A stretch of 64,000 nt of DNA from Kordia aestuariivivens (lineage in GTDB: Bacteria > Bacteroidota > Bacteroidia > Flavobacteriales > Flavobacteriaceae), in the NCBI RefSeq assembly GCF_014397005.1, contig NZ_JACGWS010000013.1:104072-168071 (forward strand), in the 5' to 3' direction. Of the stretch, positions 7,552 through 15,862 are shown piece after piece. Below the pieces are notes generated by a model. It ran no database searches. It had not been told where the DNA came from and saw only the letters and a list, made by a program, of their open reading frames with translations. Positions within the stretch are counted from its first letter, which is position 1, and every line of letters starts with the position of its first letter. The translations under genes and the position numbers were made by a program.

Positions 7552-8958
7552 ATGAACATTGAACAAATATATACAGGCTGTTTAGCACAAGGTGCTTATT
7601 ATATAGAAAGTAATGGCGAAGTTGCTATTATTGATCCATTACGTGAAGTACAACCATATTTAGATAAAGCTACAAAGCAAAACGCAAAAATTAAATATAT
7701 TTTTGAAACACATTTTCATGCAGATTTTGTAAGCGGACACGTAACACTTGCCAAAAAAACAGGCGCGCCAATTATATACGGACCAAATGCAACACCATCT
7801 TTTGACGCTATCATTGCGGAAGACAATCAAGAATTCAAATTAGGAAATATTACAATTATTGCATTGCATACGCCTGGTCACACGATGGAAAGTACCACGT
7901 ATTTATTACGTGATGAAAACGGAAAAGATCATGCTATCTTCAGTGGTGACACCTTATTTTTAGGCGATGTTGGAAGACCCGATTTGGCTCAAAAACTTGG
8001 AAAGATTACTATAGACGATTTAGCAGGTTATCTATATGATAGCTTACGCGAAAAAATCATGCCGTTAGCAGATGATGTCATTGTATATCCTGCACATGGA
8101 GCGGGTTCTGCATGCGGAAAAAACATGATGAAAGAAACCATTGATACGTTGGGAAATCAGAAGCAAATGAACTACGCGTTACGCGCTGATATGACCAAAG
8201 AAGAATTCATCAAAGAAGTGACAGACGGATTGCTTCCACCACCAAGTTATTTCCCAGACAATGTAAAACTCAACAAAGAAGGTTATGCTGATATTTCCGA
8301 AGTATTACAACGTGGAACTCAAGCATTAACTCCAGAAGTATTTGAAACCATTGCCAACGAAACTGGGGCTATTGTGTTGGATGTTCGCCATCAAGATGAA
8401 TTTGTAAAAGGACACATTCCACGTGCTATTTTTATAGGATTGGATGGAAGTTTCGCTCCTTGGGTTGGCGCATTAATTGCTGACATTCAACAACCTATAT
8501 TATTAGTAACACCAGAAGGTCGCGAAAAAGAAGCTGTAACACGCTTATCAAGAGTTGGATTTGATCATACCTTAGGTTATTTAGAAGGCGGATTTGACGC
8601 TTGGAAAAAAGCTGCCAAAGAATACGATACAATGAGTTCAATTTCAACGCTAACTTTTCAAGAAGTATTCAATAAAAACAGTCAAGTTTTTGATGTACGT
8701 AAAGAAAGTGAATTCAAATCTGAACACATTCTAGATGCAAAAAATACACCTTTAGATTTCCTAAATAATCACTTAGCCGAATTTCCGAATGACCAACCGT
8801 TTTACGTGCATTGCGCAGGCGGTTACAGAAGTGTCATTGCGGCATCTATCTTAAAAAGTAGAGGAATTCATAATATGATCAATGTAGAAGGTGGTTTTAA
8901 AGCCATCAAGGAAACGAATATTCCTGTTTCTGCATACGTTTGCCCATCAACGTTATAA
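7552..8958 (+). CDS. CstB-like persulfide dioxygenase/sulfurtransferase fusion
   Basis: A 468-residue three-domain protein. Residues 1-~215 are a metallo-beta-lactamase fold with persulfide-dioxygenase features: H54-x-H56-x-D58 (THFHADFVSGH), H110, D133 and H182. C188 lies in the motif GAGSACGK, which matches the CstB cysteine motif as I recall it. Residues ~255-355 are a rhodanese-like domain without an active cysteine (LVTPEGRE loop, near 320-324). Residues ~365-465 are an active-type rhodanese with C421 in HCAGGYRS. This MBL, pseudo-rhodanese, rhodanese order is that of Staphylococcus CstB, which oxidises persulfides and makes thiosulfate. The position after the metal H-x-H-x-D motif is F, not H. 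No sulfide:quinone reductase is in the window. Confidence 0.9.
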   Translation: MNIEQIYTGCLAQGAYYIESNGEVAIIDPLREVQPYLDKATKQNAKIKYIFETHFHADFVSGHVTLAKKTGAPIIYGPNATPSFDAIIAEDNQEFKLGNITIIALHTPGHTMESTTYLLRDENGKDHAIFSGDTLFLGDVGRPDLAQKLGKITIDDLAGYLYDSLREKIMPLADDVIVYPAHGAGSACGKNMMKETIDTLGNQKQMNYALRADMTKEEFIKEVTDGLLPPPSYFPDNVKLNKEGYADISEVLQRGTQALTPEVFETIANETGAIVLDVRHQDEFVKGHIPRAIFIGLDGSFAPWVGALIADIQQPILLVTPEGREKEAVTRLSRVGFDHTLGYLEGGFDAWKKAAKEYDTMSSISTLTFQEVFNKNSQVFDVRKESEFKSEHILDAKNTPLDFLNNHLAEFPNDQPFYVHCAGGYRSVIAASILKSRGIHNMINVEGGFKAIKETNIPVSAYVCPSTL

Positions 8959-8973
8959 AAATAAAAGCGTTCT

Positions 8974-9017
8974 GTAACTTATGTTACTGTGTAGGATTTG
9001 TAACACACTTATTTTCG
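8974..9017 (+). promoter_or_regulatory. Crp/Fnr-type operator plus -7 box before the rhodanese gene
   Basis: Inverted repeat GTAAC-TTAT-GTTAC at 8974-8987 (centre 8980.5) and TATTTTCG at 9010-9017, seven of eight matches to a -7 box. The box again begins 29.5 bases from the operator centre. The rhodanese ATG is at 9049, so this gene has its own promoter in addition to any read-through. Confidence 0.7.
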
Positions 9018-9048
9018 CTTCAAATTAAAAACCCCTAAATACGAATAT

Positions 9049-9393
9049 ATGTCATTTTTCACCTCTTTATTTGGCGACAAAACCAAATCAACTGATCAAA
9101 TTGAAATTTTAGATGTTGACACATTTAACAAATTAATTACTGCTGAAAATGTACAACTCATTGATGTTCGAACTGGTTTTGAATACAAAGCTGGACATAT
9201 TCAAAACGCTGTGAATATTGACTTTTTTGATCGTGCAAATTTTAATGAAAACTTTTCAAGTTTCGACAGAGAAAAACCGATCTATCTATATTGCAGATCA
9301 GGAAATCGAAGTCAACGAGCGGCAAAAAAACTACTTCAAATTGGGTTCAAAAAAATATACGATCTAAAAGGCGGTTATAAGGCTTGGAAGTAA
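9049..9393 (+). CDS. Single-domain rhodanese sulfurtransferase
   Basis: A 114-residue protein with one rhodanese domain covering residues ~18-113. The active-site loop is YCRSGNRS with nucleophile C82, the persulfide carrier. The first ~15 residues are an F-rich, short N-terminal extension (MSFFTSLFG) that may be a weak membrane-association segment; no cleavable signal is clear. Single rhodaneses next to CstB-like enzymes pass sulfane sulfur between enzymes. It has its own operator and promoter and is the third unit of the sulfur cluster. Confidence 0.92.
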   Translation: MSFFTSLFGDKTKSTDQIEILDVDTFNKLITAENVQLIDVRTGFEYKAGHIQNAVNIDFFDRANFNENFSSFDREKPIYLYCRSGNRSQRAAKKLLQIGFKKIYDLKGGYKAWK

Positions 9394-9558
9394 TTTTATT
9401 TAATGTGAGTTCGATATAAGAATTATCTAAATTAAATTTGAACTAACGGAGTAAATAGTTAATTCAAACTTCATTTTCTTTGCCCGTACAAAGAATACTG
9501 AATCAAGTCAGCACAGGCTTCAACAAAAGAAAATGTGCTTAGAAAAAAATATTGACTA

Positions 9559-10155
9559 TTATTTGGAAAGCACCAACGTTGACATACTTCGTAAGTCGTT
9601 AACGTTGGTGCTTTTTACGAGTTCTAAAAATGAAAGCTGATGTGTTTCCATGAGTTCGTTTAGTAGACTTCGAGTTAATAAAAAACGTTCAGATTCATCT
9701 CTCAGGAAATAAACTCCATCTTGTAAATGCGTTGCTTTTCCTTCTACACCAATATCGGAAGTCATTCGGATAAACAAACTTCCTTCCTTTTTCAATACAC
9801 GGACCAATTCTGCAAATAATTGTTTAAAATGTGTTTCGCTTCTCGCGAAATGCAATACGGCATTACAAATAATATGATGAAATGTATTTTCTGGAAACGG
9901 AATTTTTTCTATTGGTGCGACTTTAAAATTAGCTTCAAGTTCAGGATAGCGGTTTTTTAAATTTTCAATGTGAGTTGAATTAGTATCTATTGCATAAAAC
10001 TGAAATCCACTTTCGTGAAAATACTGCAAGTTTCGTCCACTTCCGCAACCTGCATCCAATACAAGATCGTTCGCTTGATAGCGACCTTTTAAAATTTGAT
10101 CGATCAAATAAATATCTGCATTGCCTAAAATTTCAATCAACTGTTTTTGTTTCAT
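9559..10155 (-). CDS. Class I SAM-dependent methyltransferase
   Basis: A 198-residue cytoplasmic protein. The SAM-binding motif I is VLDAGCGSGRN (residues ~32-41), followed by an acidic strand end (YAIDTN) and motif IV-like IICNAVLHFA near residue 96. This is the Methyltransf_11 type of fold. The substrate is not predictable; homologues are often named only as methyltransferases. It lies on the opposite strand inside the sulfur cluster, and its start at 10155 is divergent from the YeeE promoter at 10221. A hairpin (9567-9580 with 9601-9614) overlaps its last codons and may help termination between convergent genes. Confidence 0.85.
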   Translation of the reverse strand: MKQKQLIEILGNADIYLIDQILKGRYQANDLVLDAGCGSGRNLQYFHESGFQFYAIDTNSTHIENLKNRYPELEANFKVAPIEKIPFPENTFHHIICNAVLHFARSETHFKQLFAELVRVLKKEGSLFIRMTSDIGVEGKATHLQDGVYFLRDESERFLLTRSLLNELMETHQLSFLELVKSTNVNDLRSMSTLVLSK

Positions 10156-10220
10156 CAGGATAAAAATAAAACACTTTTAGCATACAAACACGTGTTCATC
10201 ATAGAACTTTTTAAGACTTT

Positions 10221-10264
10221 GTAACAAAAGTTACTTCCGTTTTGAATAGATTTTCTTTTTTTTG
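10221..10264 (+). promoter_or_regulatory. Crp/Fnr-type operator plus -7 element before the YeeE/YedE pair
   Basis: Perfect palindrome GTAAC-AAAA-GTTAC at 10221-10234 (centre 10227.5). A TTTG at 10261-10264, within a T-run, lies at the same distance as in the other units. This places the promoter so that the possible TTG start at 10242 would be upstream of the transcription start, which supports the ATG at 10281 instead. Confidence 0.68.
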
Positions 10265-10280
10265 CTTAAAAATTATAAAT

Positions 10281-10838
10281 ATGGAATGGATTTATGAACC
10301 GTGGCCGTGGTATATTTCGGGCTTTATGATTGCTTTGGTGATGTTTTTATTAATCATGGTTGGAAAAAACTTTGGAATGTCGGGAAATCTCCGAACGATT
10401 TGTACCATCTGCGGAAGCGGAAAGAAGGTTGATTTTTTTCGATTCGATTGGAAATCTCAACGCTGGAATTTAACAGTAGTTTTAGGTGCCATTATTGGCG
10501 GATTCATCGCGCATCAATTTTTAACGGTTGAAGCAACAGTTGCGTTAAATCCGGATACAGTTTCAGATTTACAATTGCTAGGATTTGAAAATGCTGGAAA
10601 AACGTATATGCCAGAAGAATTATTTTCATCTGCCGTTTTTACAGATCCAAAAAACATCATTTTATTAGTCATCGGTGGATTTTTAGTAGGTTTTGGTGCT
10701 CGCTACGCTGGCGGATGTACTTCCGGACATGCCATTTCAGGATTGAGCAATTTGCAACTTCCTTCTTTAATTGCCGTTATTGGTTTTTTCATTGGCGGAT
10801 TGACCATGATTCATTTAATTTTCCCCTTACTTTTTTAA
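10281..10838 (+). CDS. YeeE/YedE (TsuA-like) sulfur transporter, first half
   Basis: A 185-residue membrane protein of the YeeE/YedE family, which imports thiosulfate or other sulfane-sulfur compounds. The family motif [11 protein letters not shown] carries the conserved cysteine thought to relay sulfur. A second cysteine pair (TICTIC) lies near residue 42 in the loop after the first membrane segment. An in-frame TTG 39 bases upstream would give 198 residues, but the promoter geometry and the ATG favour 10281. It is followed after 3 bases by the second half-transporter, a common two-gene arrangement. Confidence 0.88.
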   Translation: MEWIYEPWPWYISGFMIALVMFLLIMVGKNFGMSGNLRTICTICGSGKKVDFFRFDWKSQRWNLTVVLGAIIGGFIAHQFLTVEATVALNPDTVSDLQLLGFENAGKTYMPEELFSSAVFTDPKNIILLVIGGFLVGFGARYAGGCTSGHAISGLSNLQLPSLIAVIGFFIGGLTMIHLIFPLLF

Positions 10839-10841
10839 GCT

Positions 10842-11258
10842 ATGAAAAGAACACTTATCTATTTATTGATCGGGATTCTGTTTGGAATCATCATGTTTAA
10901 GTCAGAAGCCGCTTCTTGGTTTCGTATTTACGAAATGTTCAAGTTTGAAGCTTTCCACATGTATGGAATTATTGGAACTGCAGTTTTCTTAGGAGTTGTC
11001 ACGATTGCACTCATTAAACGTTTTAAAATAAAATCATTTTACGGCGAACAAGTTCATTTTCCTCCGAAACAGAAAAGTTTTGCGCGGTATGCAATTGGCG
11101 GAATTCTATTTGGATTGGGTTGGGCGTTGGCGGGCGCATGTCCTGGACCGATGTTTACGTTACTTGGCGCAGGATTTTTACCAATTATCATTGTGATTGT
11201 TGCTTCGCTTTTAGGAACCTTTGTATATGGTTTGTTGAGAGATAAGTTGCCGCATTAA
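10842..11258 (+). CDS. YeeE/YedE family sulfur transporter, second half (DUF6691-like)
   Basis: A 138-residue membrane protein with about four hydrophobic segments. The conserved YeeE/YedE motif appears as GWALAGACPGPMFTLLG, with the family cysteine in GACPGP. Paired short YeeE/YedE genes together make the length of one fused transporter. Its ATG lies 3 bases after the previous stop, so it is co-transcribed from the promoter at 10221. It ends the sulfur cluster; a repeat-filled spacer follows. Confidence 0.87.
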   Translation: MKRTLIYLLIGILFGIIMFKSEAASWFRIYEMFKFEAFHMYGIIGTAVFLGVVTIALIKRFKIKSFYGEQVHFPPKQKSFARYAIGGILFGLGWALAGACPGPMFTLLGAGFLPIIIVIVASLLGTFVYGLLRDKLPH

Positions 11259-11573
11259 CGGATTGTTGGTATCGCTTCGCTTTTAGAAACGGCTGCGCCT
11301 TTGGTATCGCTTCGCTGTTAGATTCACTTCACTTCGACAAGCTCAGTGTGAACGCTCTTGGTATTTTAGTTGGTTTGCTTTGTCATTCCTGCGAAGGCAG
11401 GAATCCATTTCATTTTTTGGCACGAGTTACATTTGTTTTAGCAACTTTATGTGACCTTGAAGCAAGTTCAAGGTGACGAAATCTTCAAACAGATCTAAAA
11501 ATCTAACTTTCTAATAAAGTCCAATAATCTAAATGAGTCCAACAAATCTAACATGTCTAAAAATCCAAGAAGT
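11259..11573. repeat. Spacer filled with dispersed intergenic repeats
   Basis: No gene here. Several repeat types are packed together. GGTATCGCTTCGCT occurs twice (near 11270 and 11300), and its complement shares the core AGCGAAGCGAT with the tandem array at the right edge of the window. GCTCAGTGTGAAC near 11340 recurs at 58320. An 8-bp hairpin ATTCCTGC/GCAGGAAT lies at 11385-11404 and a hairpin ACCTTGAA/TTCAAGGT near 11454-11474. From 11480 the text has loose AATCTAA-type copies. The spacer separates the convergent sulfur and two-component units. Confidence 0.6.
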
Positions 11574-12224
11574 CTAAATAAGCTTCTGCGATTTTGCTTT
11601 TTGAACGGCTTCCATTTTGTTGTGTACTTGCAATTTTCGGTAAGTATTTTCAATGTGTTTTCGGATCGTTCCAGAAGATATAAATAGATTCTCCGCAATT
11701 TCATTATAATTCAGGCCTTTGCTTAGTTGTAATAAAACGTCCGTTTCACGTTTGGTGAGTTTTACTTTTTCCACATCGGAATCAACAGTAATAGTTAACG
11801 GATTCCTGAGTAAATTCAGCGCTTTTAACGCAATACTTGGCGACATTGGCGCGCCGTCATTCACAACTTCCAAGATTGATTTATGAATGTTTTCCGCGTT
11901 GATTTCTTTCAACAAATAACCATCTGCGCCCGCTTGAATTGCTTTAAAGATATGTTCTTCATCATCAAACACTGTCAACATTATGATTTTAATTTGCGGA
12001 TGTTTTTCTTTGATGATTTCCGTTGCTTTGATTCCATCCATTACTGGCATTTGAATGTCCATCAAAATAACATCTACATTATGATTTTCTTCTAATTTCC
12101 CAATCATTTCTGCACCATTTGCCGCTTTAAACTTAAATACAAAATCGTCAAAGAAAGATAACTTTTCAATGACGGCTTTTGCCAAAAAGTGATTGTCTTC
12201 CGCGATGGCTATTTTGAGTTTCAT
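11574..12224 (-). CDS. NarL/FixJ family response regulator
   Basis: A 216-residue regulator. The receiver domain (residues 1-~120) has acidic pocket E9-D10, phosphoacceptor D56 in VDVILMDIQMP and a conserved lysine near 106. A LuxR-type helix-turn-helix covers ~150-216 (LTKRETDVLLQLSKGLNYNEIAENL, then SGTIRKHIENTYRKL). It lies just downstream of a HisKA_3 histidine kinase on the same strand, its likely partner. The 158-base gap holds six copies of TATTAGG immediately upstream of the start codon. Target genes are unknown; the adjacent envelope and lipoprotein genes are possible. Confidence 0.92.
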   Translation of the reverse strand: MKLKIAIAEDNHFLAKAVIEKLSFFDDFVFKFKAANGAEMIGKLEENHNVDVILMDIQMPVMDGIKATEIIKEKHPQIKIIMLTVFDDEEHIFKAIQAGADGYLLKEINAENIHKSILEVVNDGAPMSPSIALKALNLLRNPLTITVDSDVEKVKLTKRETDVLLQLSKGLNYNEIAENLFISSGTIRKHIENTYRKLQVHNKMEAVQKAKSQKLI

Positions 12225-12234
12225 GGTTTTTGGA

Positions 12235-12276
12235 TATTAGGTATTAGGTATTAGGTATTAGGTATTAGGTATTAGG
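12235..12276. repeat. Heptamer tandem repeat (TATTAGG) x6
   Basis: Six perfect, uninterrupted copies of the 7-base unit TATTAGG. The array ends 10 bases before the start codon of the minus-strand response regulator gene, so it lies in that gene's leader or promoter. Copy number changes by slippage would shift spacing by 7 bases and could alter expression. A different heptamer array in the same position relative to another minus-strand gene is at 21077-21125. Confidence 0.9.
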
Positions 12277-12382
12277 TAAAATATTATTTCTTTTAAAATT
12301 TAAAAATAATCATCAACACTTTTTAATTTCGCTATCCAAACATTTTCAAATTTTCAAATCAACACATTGATAAATTGCTACA

Positions 12383-14209
12383 TCAAATATGATATTTCAC
12401 CGTAATTGTCGTTCCTTTTGATGGTTCGGAATGAATATCAATATTCGCGTTGATTTCATCCATACGTTTTTGCATATTGTACAATCCGTTTCCAAGTTGA
12501 ACGGTTTCTTTTTCAAATCCAATTCCGTTGTCTTTTATTTGTACTCGTAATTGCTTTTCCGTTTCGCTAAAATCTACTGTTACTAAGGTTGGTTCTGCGT
12601 ATTTCAGTGAATTATTTACTGCTTCTTGAACAACTCTGAATAAATGCATTCCTTCAATTGCTGTAAATACAATTGGCATTTCTACTTCATTATTGAACTC
12701 AAATTTAACGTTCTCCTTTGCCTTTTTTGCTTTTTCAATAAACGCCAATACTCTACTTTGTAAGTCTGTAATAGAAATTTCATCTTTGTTCATTGCCCAA
12801 ATCGTATCGCGTAATTGATCAATCGTTGCAGATGTAAATTCACTAATGTAACTGAGTTTGTCTTTGAATTCGTCTGAAGTTTCTTTGGAAGCGTATTTTA
12901 AATTATCAATCGACGAAATGATAAACGATAGTTGTGCGCCAATATTATCGTGTAAATCGCGTGAAATTCGTAACCGCTGTTCTTGCAATTTGTTTTGTGT
13001 TTCTATTTCTCTCAACGCAACTTTTAGCTTGTTTTCCTTGACTAATTGTGTGTTTTTTAATTTTTGTTGATTGTAAAATAGATAGCCCAAAATAAAGATT
13101 ACCAATGCCAAACCTAACGCGCCATAGATTTGATATTGCCGTGTATTTAACAATAATTGTTTTTCGGCAATATCTGTACGCTGTTCTAAAATTTCGCGCT
13201 CTTTCTCGGCAGTTTTATACTTGGTTTTTGCTTCTGAAATTCCATCCGCAAAACGTTTGTCGAAATTTACAATACTCAATCCGTAAATAGAATCGCCAAA
13301 ACTACTCGCAGCTTTAAAATCTTCCATTTTCACCAACGTGCGTTTTTTTTCTACATACGCATATAATAACGATGGATTATCGTCAGCATCTTTATACGTT
13401 TTGATGGCTTTATCTAACATTTTATTAGCCTGTGCGTATTTTTTATCTTTTGCTAACAAGTTTCCCTTTTTAATCAATGCGAAGCCTTCTTGACTCAAGC
13501 TTTTATCTTTTTTGGCAAAATATATTGCGCTGTCTAAAAGTCGAAGTGCTTCTTCTTTGTTTTTTTGCTGGTTATACGCTTCTGCCAATAAACTGTAATT
13601 GGAAGCGAGTTTAGTATTATTTTTTCTTTTTCGATTGATTGAAATCGCTTGATTTAATCCAATAATTGCATCGTTAAACAATGCTGGATTTGGTAGTAGC
13701 ATACCATTTTCAATATCGAGAGCGCCAACATTCGCAATAGCACTCGCTTTCAAATCTTCTGTAACATACTGGCTATTTTCTATGACAGCTAACATATGTA
13801 CTTTGGCTTCTTCTCGCCTGTTTATGTAGTAATAACAAATACCGATTTTATAACGTCCGCGATAGTAATTTTTGTAATCATCTTGTCGTTTGAAAAATTC
13901 CGCTGCTTTTAGCAATACGTTCATTGCTTTATCCGATTGTGTATCGCGGATTAACATAGAACCTCTGATTAAGTCTGCTCTGTAATTATAGGATGAATCT
14001 TGCGTTTTGGGAAGTAACGCGTCTAACTTTGCTAAGTAGACTCGCATAGAATCGAGTTCGCGTTTTTGAATGAAGTCTTCGCTTTTTTGCTCGTAGAGTT
14101 CAAATAATGCACTGGCTTCTTTTTTCGCTTTCGCTGAATTTGACACTGTGTTTTGCCCAATTAGCAAGCCAGAGAATAAAAGCAAGAATGTTAGTATGCG
14201 TTGTTTCAT
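12383..14209 (-). CDS. TPR-containing sensor histidine kinase (HisKA_3 type)
   Basis: A 608-residue sensor kinase. A signal peptide covers residues 1-19, and a periplasmic TPR-rich sensor domain covers ~25-340. One membrane segment at ~361-379 is followed by a coiled coil at ~382-412. The HisKA_3 dimerisation box has phospho-acceptor H420 in ISRDLHDNIGAQL, and a HATPase_c domain spans ~510-606 with N-box EAVNNSLKYA and G-boxes DNGIGF and GNGLYNM. It autophosphorylates and passes phosphate to a NarL-type regulator, here the gene 158 bases downstream. Periplasmic TPR kinases of this form are typical of Bacteroidota. The signal is unknown. Confidence 0.92.
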   Translation of the reverse strand: MKQRILTFLLLFSGLLIGQNTVSNSAKAKKEASALFELYEQKSEDFIQKRELDSMRVYLAKLDALLPKTQDSSYNYRADLIRGSMLIRDTQSDKAMNVLLKAAEFFKRQDDYKNYYRGRYKIGICYYYINRREEAKVHMLAVIENSQYVTEDLKASAIANVGALDIENGMLLPNPALFNDAIIGLNQAISINRKRKNNTKLASNYSLLAEAYNQQKNKEEALRLLDSAIYFAKKDKSLSQEGFALIKKGNLLAKDKKYAQANKMLDKAIKTYKDADDNPSLLYAYVEKKRTLVKMEDFKAASSFGDSIYGLSIVNFDKRFADGISEAKTKYKTAEKEREILEQRTDIAEKQLLLNTRQYQIYGALGLALVIFILGYLFYNQQKLKNTQLVKENKLKVALREIETQNKLQEQRLRISRDLHDNIGAQLSFIISSIDNLKYASKETSDEFKDKLSYISEFTSATIDQLRDTIWAMNKDEISITDLQSRVLAFIEKAKKAKENVKFEFNNEVEMPIVFTAIEGMHLFRVVQEAVNNSLKYAEPTLVTVDFSETEKQLRVQIKDNGIGFEKETVQLGNGLYNMQKRMDEINANIDIHSEPSKGTTITVKYHI

Positions 14210-14345
14210 CTTTATAAAGATAGAAAAATGTTTTGGTTGAGTGTGTTTTGTGTGATTTTATCACACTAACAATATTCCATCTTTTTTAGTAAAATTCCAA
14301 TACGATGAGTTGCGTATTTTTTTGAATAGTTTTATTCGATTTGTC

Positions 14346-14388
14346 ATTCCTGCGTGGTCACTGAGTTTATCAAAGTGAAGGCAGGAAT
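14346..14388. repeat. Variant of the ATTCCTGC...GCAGGAAT intergenic hairpin
   Basis: The same 8-bp arms as the element at 11385-11404, but with a 27-base loop instead of four. It lies between the convergently spaced histidine kinase leader and the DUF6498 gene. A related hairpin of a different sequence, ATGCTGAA-TCAAG-TTCAGCAT, is at 15203-15223. Confidence 0.7.
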
Positions 14389-14462
14389 CTTTAACGTCAT
14401 TTAGATTTCTATGACATTTGCAAACGATTTTGGCAAAAGTCTGATTCGCATACGGATTGGTT

Positions 14463-15152
14463 TTAAGGATTTTTCATTTTGGAAAAGTCTATTTTACCTT
14501 TGAACAAATTTTTCTCTGGATTTGATACAATATAGAAATCAATCAGTGCTTTTATTCCAACAATGAGCAACGCCACAATATCGATCGCAAACGAGAAGAT
14601 GAAGAAGAAAAATCCGAGTATTACAGCAAATTGCTGCACCACAATTCTCCCGTAAGGACCTAAAAAACTTTGCTCTATTGTGATGTTTTGATACGCTTTT
14701 GGCACTATGAAATTCAGATAGAAATCTGCAATGTTAAAAATAGCTAATGATATTAAAATTGGGTAGATTCCTTCGTAGGTTGTTAAGATATGTTCTATGT
14801 TTTGCAGAATGCTGAATGGATCAATTTTAGGGTCTTTCATTTCCAATAATACAAAGACAAAAATAGATTGAATCGCCACAAAAAACGTGTAATGAACTAT
14901 GAAAAAAAGAATCATTCCGCCGCCATTATTTGCTGTACGTTTCACTCCTGTTGTATTGGCATACTTTAAAATTCTGTACATTTTCACAACGTGAATCGCG
15001 CCAATGATTAGCGTTTCCATAAAATACGCCATTACAATCGAAAACGCATCCGTTTCTCCTGTGAGCAATAAAGTTGCCACAAAGAGTACGTTAAACCATA
15101 TAAATGCGTTTTGACGATTGGGAATGATCTGTATGTTTATTTTTTGTTTCAT
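14463..15152 (-). CDS. DUF6498-type integral membrane protein
   Basis: A 229-residue protein with roughly five or six hydrophobic segments (residues ~15-50, 78-105, 125-145, 165-200) separated by short charged loops. The opening block with a conserved AYFMETLIIGAIHVVKMYRI matches my memory of DUF6498, a membrane family without known function. The gene stands alone: a repeat-containing gap of 253 bases lies on the kinase side, and a hairpin repeat lies near 15203-15223 upstream. No catalytic motif is visible. Confidence 0.7.
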   Translation of the reverse strand: MKQKINIQIIPNRQNAFIWFNVLFVATLLLTGETDAFSIVMAYFMETLIIGAIHVVKMYRILKYANTTGVKRTANNGGGMILFFIVHYTFFVAIQSIFVFVLLEMKDPKIDPFSILQNIEHILTTYEGIYPILISLAIFNIADFYLNFIVPKAYQNITIEQSFLGPYGRIVVQQFAVILGFFFFIFSFAIDIVALLIVGIKALIDFYIVSNPEKNLFKGKIDFSKMKNP

Positions 15153-15239
15153 TTTAAAAGAATACAGATACGTACATATGTTATATTCTAGCTTCTTGTG
15201 TGATGCTGAATCAAGTTCAGCATGACGATTATTTAGTAT

Positions 15240-15854
15240 TTACCTTAAATATTCAAAAGTTTTCCAAACAGTTGAAATTGCAAGTTTGTCTTTGAAGTCT
15301 TCATAAATTTTTACTTGATCATCTCTTGCCGCCATAAGCATGATAATGTGTGTGTTTCCATGAGGATTTGGTTTCGCGATGACATTGAAGAAATAACGTC
15401 CAACAAATAGGTCACTTAGTCCTTCTTTCATTGTTCCAATGGCTTGTAATGACAAGTATTTTTCTCCGTCAAATTGTAACATTCCCATAGTATCTTCTTC
15501 TATTTCGTATCCGCCACTTTTGAGCATATCACGGATTTGCTTCATAAACGCTTGTCCATCTTTTTCTAGTGACATTCCATCCATGGTAATGTAGCCAAAA
15601 GAAAACATTTCGGTTACGATACTATCTTTGTTAACTTCTTGAATCATTCCGTACGAATAGCCTTTTTTGCCTTCTACAGGTTTTTCTAATTTTAATTGCT
15701 TTGGAATGTCTACTATGAAATGAACTTCTGGTTTGTCTATTTTTTCAGCAAATTCGGGCGTTACTTCATACGTAATAACTTCTTGTTTGGTTTCGCATTG
15801 AACAAAAGCGAAGTGTATGATAAGTGAGAATGCGATGAGTTTTATTTTTTTCAT
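15240..15854 (-). CDS. Hypothetical lipoprotein
   Basis: A 204-residue protein with a lipoprotein signal peptide ending FAFVQC (lipid-modified C20). The mature part is a mixed alpha/beta domain with no motif I recognise; it holds a block resembling a substrate-free stress or PsbP-like fold (KQLKLEKPVEGKKGYSYG, then DGEKYLSLQAIG), but this is a weak impression. It lies 8 bases downstream of another lipoprotein gene on the same strand, so the two are probably co-expressed. No enzymatic residues can be assigned. Confidence 0.65.
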   Translation of the reverse strand: MKKIKLIAFSLIIHFAFVQCETKQEVITYEVTPEFAEKIDKPEVHFIVDIPKQLKLEKPVEGKKGYSYGMIQEVNKDSIVTEMFSFGYITMDGMSLEKDGQAFMKQIRDMLKSGGYEIEEDTMGMLQFDGEKYLSLQAIGTMKEGLSDLFVGRYFFNVIAKPNPHGNTHIIMLMAARDDQVKIYEDFKDKLAISTVWKTFEYLR

Positions 15855-15862
15855 CGGTATTA

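Noticed and set aside
9567..9614. Hairpin at the end of the methyltransferase as a strong terminator
   Set aside because: The arms are perfect but the loop is 20 bases, the hairpin lies within coding sequence, and the T-tract is distant, so it is mentioned only as a possible aid.
10242..10280. TTG start for the first YeeE/YedE gene
   Set aside because: It lies between the operator and the -7 TTTG at 10261-10264, so it would be upstream of transcription.
11495..11704. 69-codon minus-strand ORF overlapping the response regulator end
   Set aside because: It lies in another frame of a clear NarL-type gene, has low-complexity content from repeated TCTAA text, and has no motif.
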